This document shows, piece by piece, positions 5,804-7,873 of a DNA stretch of 7,873 nt. The translations under genes were made by a program, and so were the position numbers. The notes beneath the pieces were generated by a model. The model did not search any database. It saw nothing but the letters and a program-made list of their open reading frames with translations, and was not told the DNA's origin. Source of the stretch: Desulfobulbaceae bacterium (lineage in GTDB: Bacteria; Desulfobacterota; Desulfobulbia; Desulfobulbales; Desulfocapsaceae); the NCBI GenBank assembly GCA_027067035.1, contig JAMOMO010000363.1:1-7873 (forward strand), given 5' to 3'. Position 1 is the stretch's first letter, and each line of letters begins with the position of its first letter.

Positions 5804-5845
5804 CACTTTTGCAGGGAGCTCTTTTTCCCTGCTGAAGTGTTTTTT
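5804..5845 (+). terminator. Terminator-like hairpin plus T-run, oriented opposite to the sensor operon
   Basis: CACTTTTGCAGGGA (5804-5817) and TCCCTGCTGAAGTG (5826-5839) form a 14-position stem with a 2-nt internal mismatch and an 8-nt loop, followed on the plus strand by TTTTTT (5840-5845). Read on the plus strand this is a plausible intrinsic terminator, although no plus-strand gene precedes it. Read on the minus strand it is a stable hairpin in the leader of the binding-protein mRNA, about 80 nt before its ATG. Confidence 0.5.
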
Positions 5846-5863
5846 GAAGAAAGAAGAAAAACA

Positions 5864-5909
5864 GACTCAGGATCTTGGGCTGCTTTTCAGTAAATGCCAC
5901 GGACTCAGG
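5864..5909. repeat. 8-bp direct repeat GACTCAGG, 38 bp apart
   Basis: GACTCAGG occurs at 5864-5871 and again at 5902-5909. The pair lies between the predicted minus-strand promoter and the binding-protein gene, where tandem regulator sites could sit. At 8 bp this could be chance. Confidence 0.3.
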
Positions 5910-5974
5910 TGTTTTACGATGTTGTGTTTTTGCTTGAATGAAATACAGAACGATAACGTAAATGGTATGATTTA

Positions 5975-6002
5975 AGTATACTGATCGGTTTCTTTAAGTC
6001 AA
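5975..6002 (-). promoter_or_regulatory. Predicted sigma70 promoter of the binding protein-kinase operon
   Basis: Reading the minus strand, TTGACT (6002-5997) is followed by a 16-bp spacer and TATACT (5980-5975), each with five of six consensus matches. Transcription would start near 5968 and give a leader of about 245 nt before the ATG at 5724. That leader contains the hairpin at 5804-5839 and the GACTCAGG repeats. Confidence 0.5.
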
Positions 6003-6153
6003 ATGTGATTGATAGCTTAGCAGTACTTTTCCACGAATCAGTGACACAGCTGTGAAAATAAATAATTATAGCGCGTTGATTTGATCATTTTCCTCTACAC
6101 AGCGGTCCGGCGGTTTTCTTCACTCTGGTGTACGCTTTTCCTCTTGCAGTTCC

Positions 6154-6182
6154 TTGCTAAAAATGGTCCCGCCTTATATAGT
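6154..6182 (+). promoter_or_regulatory. Candidate promoter of the importer operon (weak)
   Basis: TTGCTA (6154-6159), a 17-bp spacer and TATAGT (6177-6182) match four and five of six consensus positions. Transcription would start near 6189, about 200 nt before the binding-protein ATG at 6391. It is the best-spaced plus-strand candidate I found in the gap, but the -35 is poor. Confidence 0.35.
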
Positions 6183-6390
6183 TGCATTTTTGCTGCGGTT
6201 TAGAATAAATGTGGGCCTGGCAGGGTGGCTTGTCCCAACACCCCGGAAGCAGAGGAAAAGTCGGAAGCGTTGTGTAAGAGATGCTCTCATGTGTCAGTCT
6301 GTGAGCCCCGTCTGTATCATGTTGAAACGGAGTGAGGCGGTATGGGGGGTGGTTGTGTGAAACAAAACCTGTATTTTGAAGGAGAAAGAG

Positions 6391-7353
6391 ATGAAAAAAA
6401 TGTTGATGTTTTTGCTGATGTCAGGTCTGGCGTTTGTTCCGGGTGCCATGGCGGCAGCTCACAGCGTTTCAGTAAATCAGTTTGTTGAGCATCCTGCCCT
6501 TGATGCAGTGCTGAAAGGGATTGAGGATTACTCAAAAGAGCATAAGCTTGATGTGGAATTTAAGGTACATAATGCCCAGGCCAATATGGGGACTGCAACC
6601 CAGATTGCCCAGCAGATGATCGGCGAAAAGGCGGATCTGATGATTGCCATTGCCACTCCCTCTGCCCAGGCCTGTGCCCAGGCATTGAGCAAGGCACCTG
6701 ATGCACTTAAACGCCCTCTGCTCTTCACCGCAGTGACGGACCCTGTGGCGGCAGGACTTGTGAAGGATCTCAAACATCCCGGTGGCATGATCACCGGTGT
6801 CTCCGATCTTCTTCCGGTGCGGCAGCATCTGGAGATGGTGCTTACCTTTGTACCGGGCCTGAAGCGTCTCGGGGTTCTGTACAACAGTGGTGAGGCAAAT
6901 TCCAAGGCCACCGTAGCAAGTATAAAGGCAATGAGCAGGCAGCTTGGGTTTGAAGTTGTTGAAGGAACAGCCTCAAAAACAGCAGAGGTGTATCAGGCGG
7001 CAAAGAGTCTTGTGGGGCGTGTGGATGCCATTTTTATTCCCACGGATAATACCATTATCTCAGCCCTTGAATCAGTGATCAAGGTTGGTACACAGAATAA
7101 ACTGCCCGTGTTTGCAGCTGATGTGGACTCGGTGGACAGAGGTGCTGTCGCCGCCATGGGTTTTGATTATTACAAGCATGGTCTGCAGACAGGCGCCATG
7201 GTTGAGAGGATCCTCAAAGGTGCCAGTCCGGAAAATATTCCCGTTGAGTTTCAGAAGAAGCTTGAACTTCATATCAATATGAAATTCTCCAGAAAAATGG
7301 GTGTCGTTCCTCCTCAGGAACTTCTTGACAGGGCAACCAAAATCATAGAATAG
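6391..7353 (+). CDS. ABC importer substrate-binding protein, TrpX-like (PF04392 family)
   Basis: This 320-residue periplasmic protein has a Sec signal peptide (M-K-K, hydrophobic 4-18, cleavage likely after A-M-A at about 21-22; no lipobox). Family signatures are V-N-Q-F-V-E-H-P-A-L-D-A (28-39), I-A-I-A-T-P-S-A-Q-A (85-94), A-V-T-D-P-V-A-A-G-L-V (114-124), G-V-S-D (136-139), L-Y-N-S-G-E-A-N-S (163-171), P-T-D-N (217-220) and A-A-D-V-D-S-V-x-x-G-A-V-A-A-M-G-F-D-Y-Y (242-261). Characterised relatives bind tryptophan or other aromatic or hydrophobic amino acids, so that substrate class is likely but unproven here. AAGGAG at 6379-6384, 6 nt before the ATG, fixes the start; a TTG at 6376 has no ribosome site. 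A matching permease follows after 106 bp, so this is a true importer component. Confidence 0.9.
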   Translation: MKKMLMFLLMSGLAFVPGAMAAAHSVSVNQFVEHPALDAVLKGIEDYSKEHKLDVEFKVHNAQANMGTATQIAQQMIGEKADLMIAIATPSAQACAQALSKAPDALKRPLLFTAVTDPVAAGLVKDLKHPGGMITGVSDLLPVRQHLEMVLTFVPGLKRLGVLYNSGEANSKATVASIKAMSRQLGFEVVEGTASKTAEVYQAAKSLVGRVDAIFIPTDNTIISALESVIKVGTQNKLPVFAADVDSVDRGAVAAMGFDYYKHGLQTGAMVERILKGASPENIPVEFQKKLELHINMKFSRKMGVVPPQELLDRATKIIE

Positions 7354-7366
7354 GCGGACCGGTGGC

Positions 7367-7430
7367 GGAGACAGGTATACGATTCCTGTTTCCACTGCCT
7401 GTCAGTCCTTTGAACAACTCCTCCAGGCAG
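7367..7430 (+). repeat. Two consecutive hairpins between the binding-protein and permease genes
   Basis: GGAGACAGG (7367-7375) pairs with CCTGTTTCC (7385-7393) with one G-T wobble and a 9-nt loop. CTGCCTG (7395-7401) pairs perfectly with CAGGCAG (7424-7430) around a 22-nt loop. No T-run follows either, so read-through is expected. In many importer operons such structures protect the 3' end of the binding-protein message, so that the binding protein is made in excess of the permease; that role here is inferred. Confidence 0.55.
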
Positions 7431-7459
7431 CAGAAAGCGGCAGAGGAACAGGAATAAAT

Positions 7460-7873
7460 ATGACCTTGTATGCGGCCTTAGGTGCCATTGAGCAGGGGCT
7501 TGTCTATGGAATCATGGTGATAGGCGTATACCTCACCTTTCGAATTCTGGACTTTCCCGATCTCACCGTTGACGGCAGTCTGCCCCTTGGTGCGGCCATC
7601 TCGGCCGTGGCCATCACCTCAGGCTATAATCCCTACCTGTCGCTGGCCTTTGCGGCAATGGGCGGCTTTGCTGCCGGTGTTGTCACCGCAGTACTCAACA
7701 CCAAGTTTAAAATACTTCACCTGCTGGCATCCATTCTCACCATGATTGCGCTCTATTCAATCAATATCAGGATTATGTCAGGTCCCAATATTGCCCTGCT
7801 CAGTGCGAACACTGTTTTTGATGCGGTGATAGCCTTTGGTGTTCCTGCACACTACGCAGGGCTGCTGGTTTTC
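7460..7873 (+). CDS. ABC importer permease, TrpY-like (BPD_transp_2 class), 3' end outside window
   Basis: The ATG at 7460 opens a frame that runs 138 codons to the last base of the window; family members are roughly 290-300 residues, so about half is present. ACAGGAA at 7448-7454 gives a ribosome site 5 nt before the start. The protein is strongly hydrophobic, with segments near residues 9-28, 40-55, 60-80 and 86-101. The hallmark of permeases paired with PF04392 binding proteins is clear: Y-L-T-F-R-I-L-D-F-P-D-L-T-V-D-G-S-L-P-L-G-A-A (24-46), followed by L-H-L-L-A-S-I-L-T-M-I-A-L-Y-S-I-N-I-R-I-M-S-G-P-N (86-110). It should form the membrane channel that accepts substrate from the upstream binding protein. 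An ATPase gene is expected just downstream. No frameshift or internal stop is visible. Confidence 0.92.
   Translation, partial: MTLYAALGAIEQGLVYGIMVIGVYLTFRILDFPDLTVDGSLPLGAAISAVAITSGYNPYLSLAFAAMGGFAAGVVTAVLNTKFKILHLLASILTMIALYSINIRIMSGPNIALLSANTVFDAVIAFGVPAHYAGLLVF

Larger units (their letters stand above)
5725..6390. other. Divergent intergenic region between sensor operon and importer operon
   Basis: These 666 bp separate two divergent operons and contain no gene I can support. They hold the minus-strand promoter, a weak plus-strand promoter candidate, one strong hairpin with a T-run, a short direct repeat, and an AT-rich core around 5940-6090. The length leaves ample room for regulator sites. 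I see no recognisable riboswitch, tRNA or T-box core. Confidence 0.7.

Noticed and set aside
5801..5815. TGGCAC as a sigma54 promoter element
   Set aside because: The GC element at the required 10-bp spacing is missing on the plus strand, and the string is part of a hairpin arm.
6154..6360. 68-residue plus-strand frame in the divergent intergenic region
   Set aside because: It starts with TTG without a ribosome site, has an irregular composition, and overlaps the candidate promoter.
6189..6390. Riboswitch or attenuator in the TrpX-like leader
   Set aside because: I looked for T-box, TPP, cobalamin and leader-peptide (Trp-codon run) signatures and saw no conserved core or terminator before the ATG.
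6528..6911. 127-residue minus-strand reading frame inside the TrpX-like gene
   Set aside because: Antisense shadow of a well-supported coding region, with no recognisable motif.
1..7873. CRISPR arrays, tRNA or rRNA genes, replication origin
   Set aside because: No regularly spaced direct repeats, no cloverleaf with CCA-end features, and no conserved rRNA segments were seen on either strand.

Overview
This window looks like chromosomal DNA from an anaerobic, respiring Gram-negative bacterium. The Desulfobacterota (Desulfobulbales type) are my best guess, based only on the mix of gene families and on protein style; no marker gene is present. It has two compositional halves. Positions 1-1680 are visibly AT-rich and hold mobile or accessory material. 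From 1681 onward the DNA has a more balanced composition and holds densely organised signalling and transport genes.

Left, accessory half: the window opens inside the 3' end of a DDE transposase of the IS1182 type (3-236). A non-coding tail follows, with an imperfect inverted repeat (324-385) that resembles the ends of such elements. A near-consensus sigma70 promoter (413-441) then drives a two-gene type II toxin-antitoxin operon: a Phd/YefM antitoxin (484-738) overlapping by 4 bp a VapC-like PIN-domain toxin (735-1151). Positions 1152-1680 hold only remnants: a stop-interrupted reading frame, a possible 57-residue orphan protein (1298-1471), and a strong 14-bp hairpin (1581-1620).

Centre, minus strand: two genes read right to left as one operon. 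A lipoprotein-type periplasmic solute-binding protein of the branched-chain amino acid (Peripla_BP_6) class (4606-5724) is followed, with only its own stop codon between them and in the same frame, by a GTG-started 974-residue hybrid sensor histidine kinase (1681-4605; Cache-like sensor, two PAS domains, HisKA, HATPase, receiver). No permease or ATPase accompanies this binding protein, so the pair is best read as a ligand sensor: the binding protein captures a small molecule and reports to the kinase. No output regulator lies in the window.

Right, plus strand: after a 666-bp divergent intergenic region comes the start of an ABC importer of the TrpX/TrpY-like family (PF04392-type binding protein 6391-7353, then a permease running off the window at 7873). 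An ATPase gene is expected just beyond. The intergenic region carries a good minus-strand promoter (5975-6002) for the sensor operon, a weaker plus-strand candidate (6154-6182), a terminator-like hairpin and a short direct repeat. The divergent layout of a solute sensor and an amino-acid-type importer suggests, but does not prove, that the sensor concerns the same or a related nutrient.
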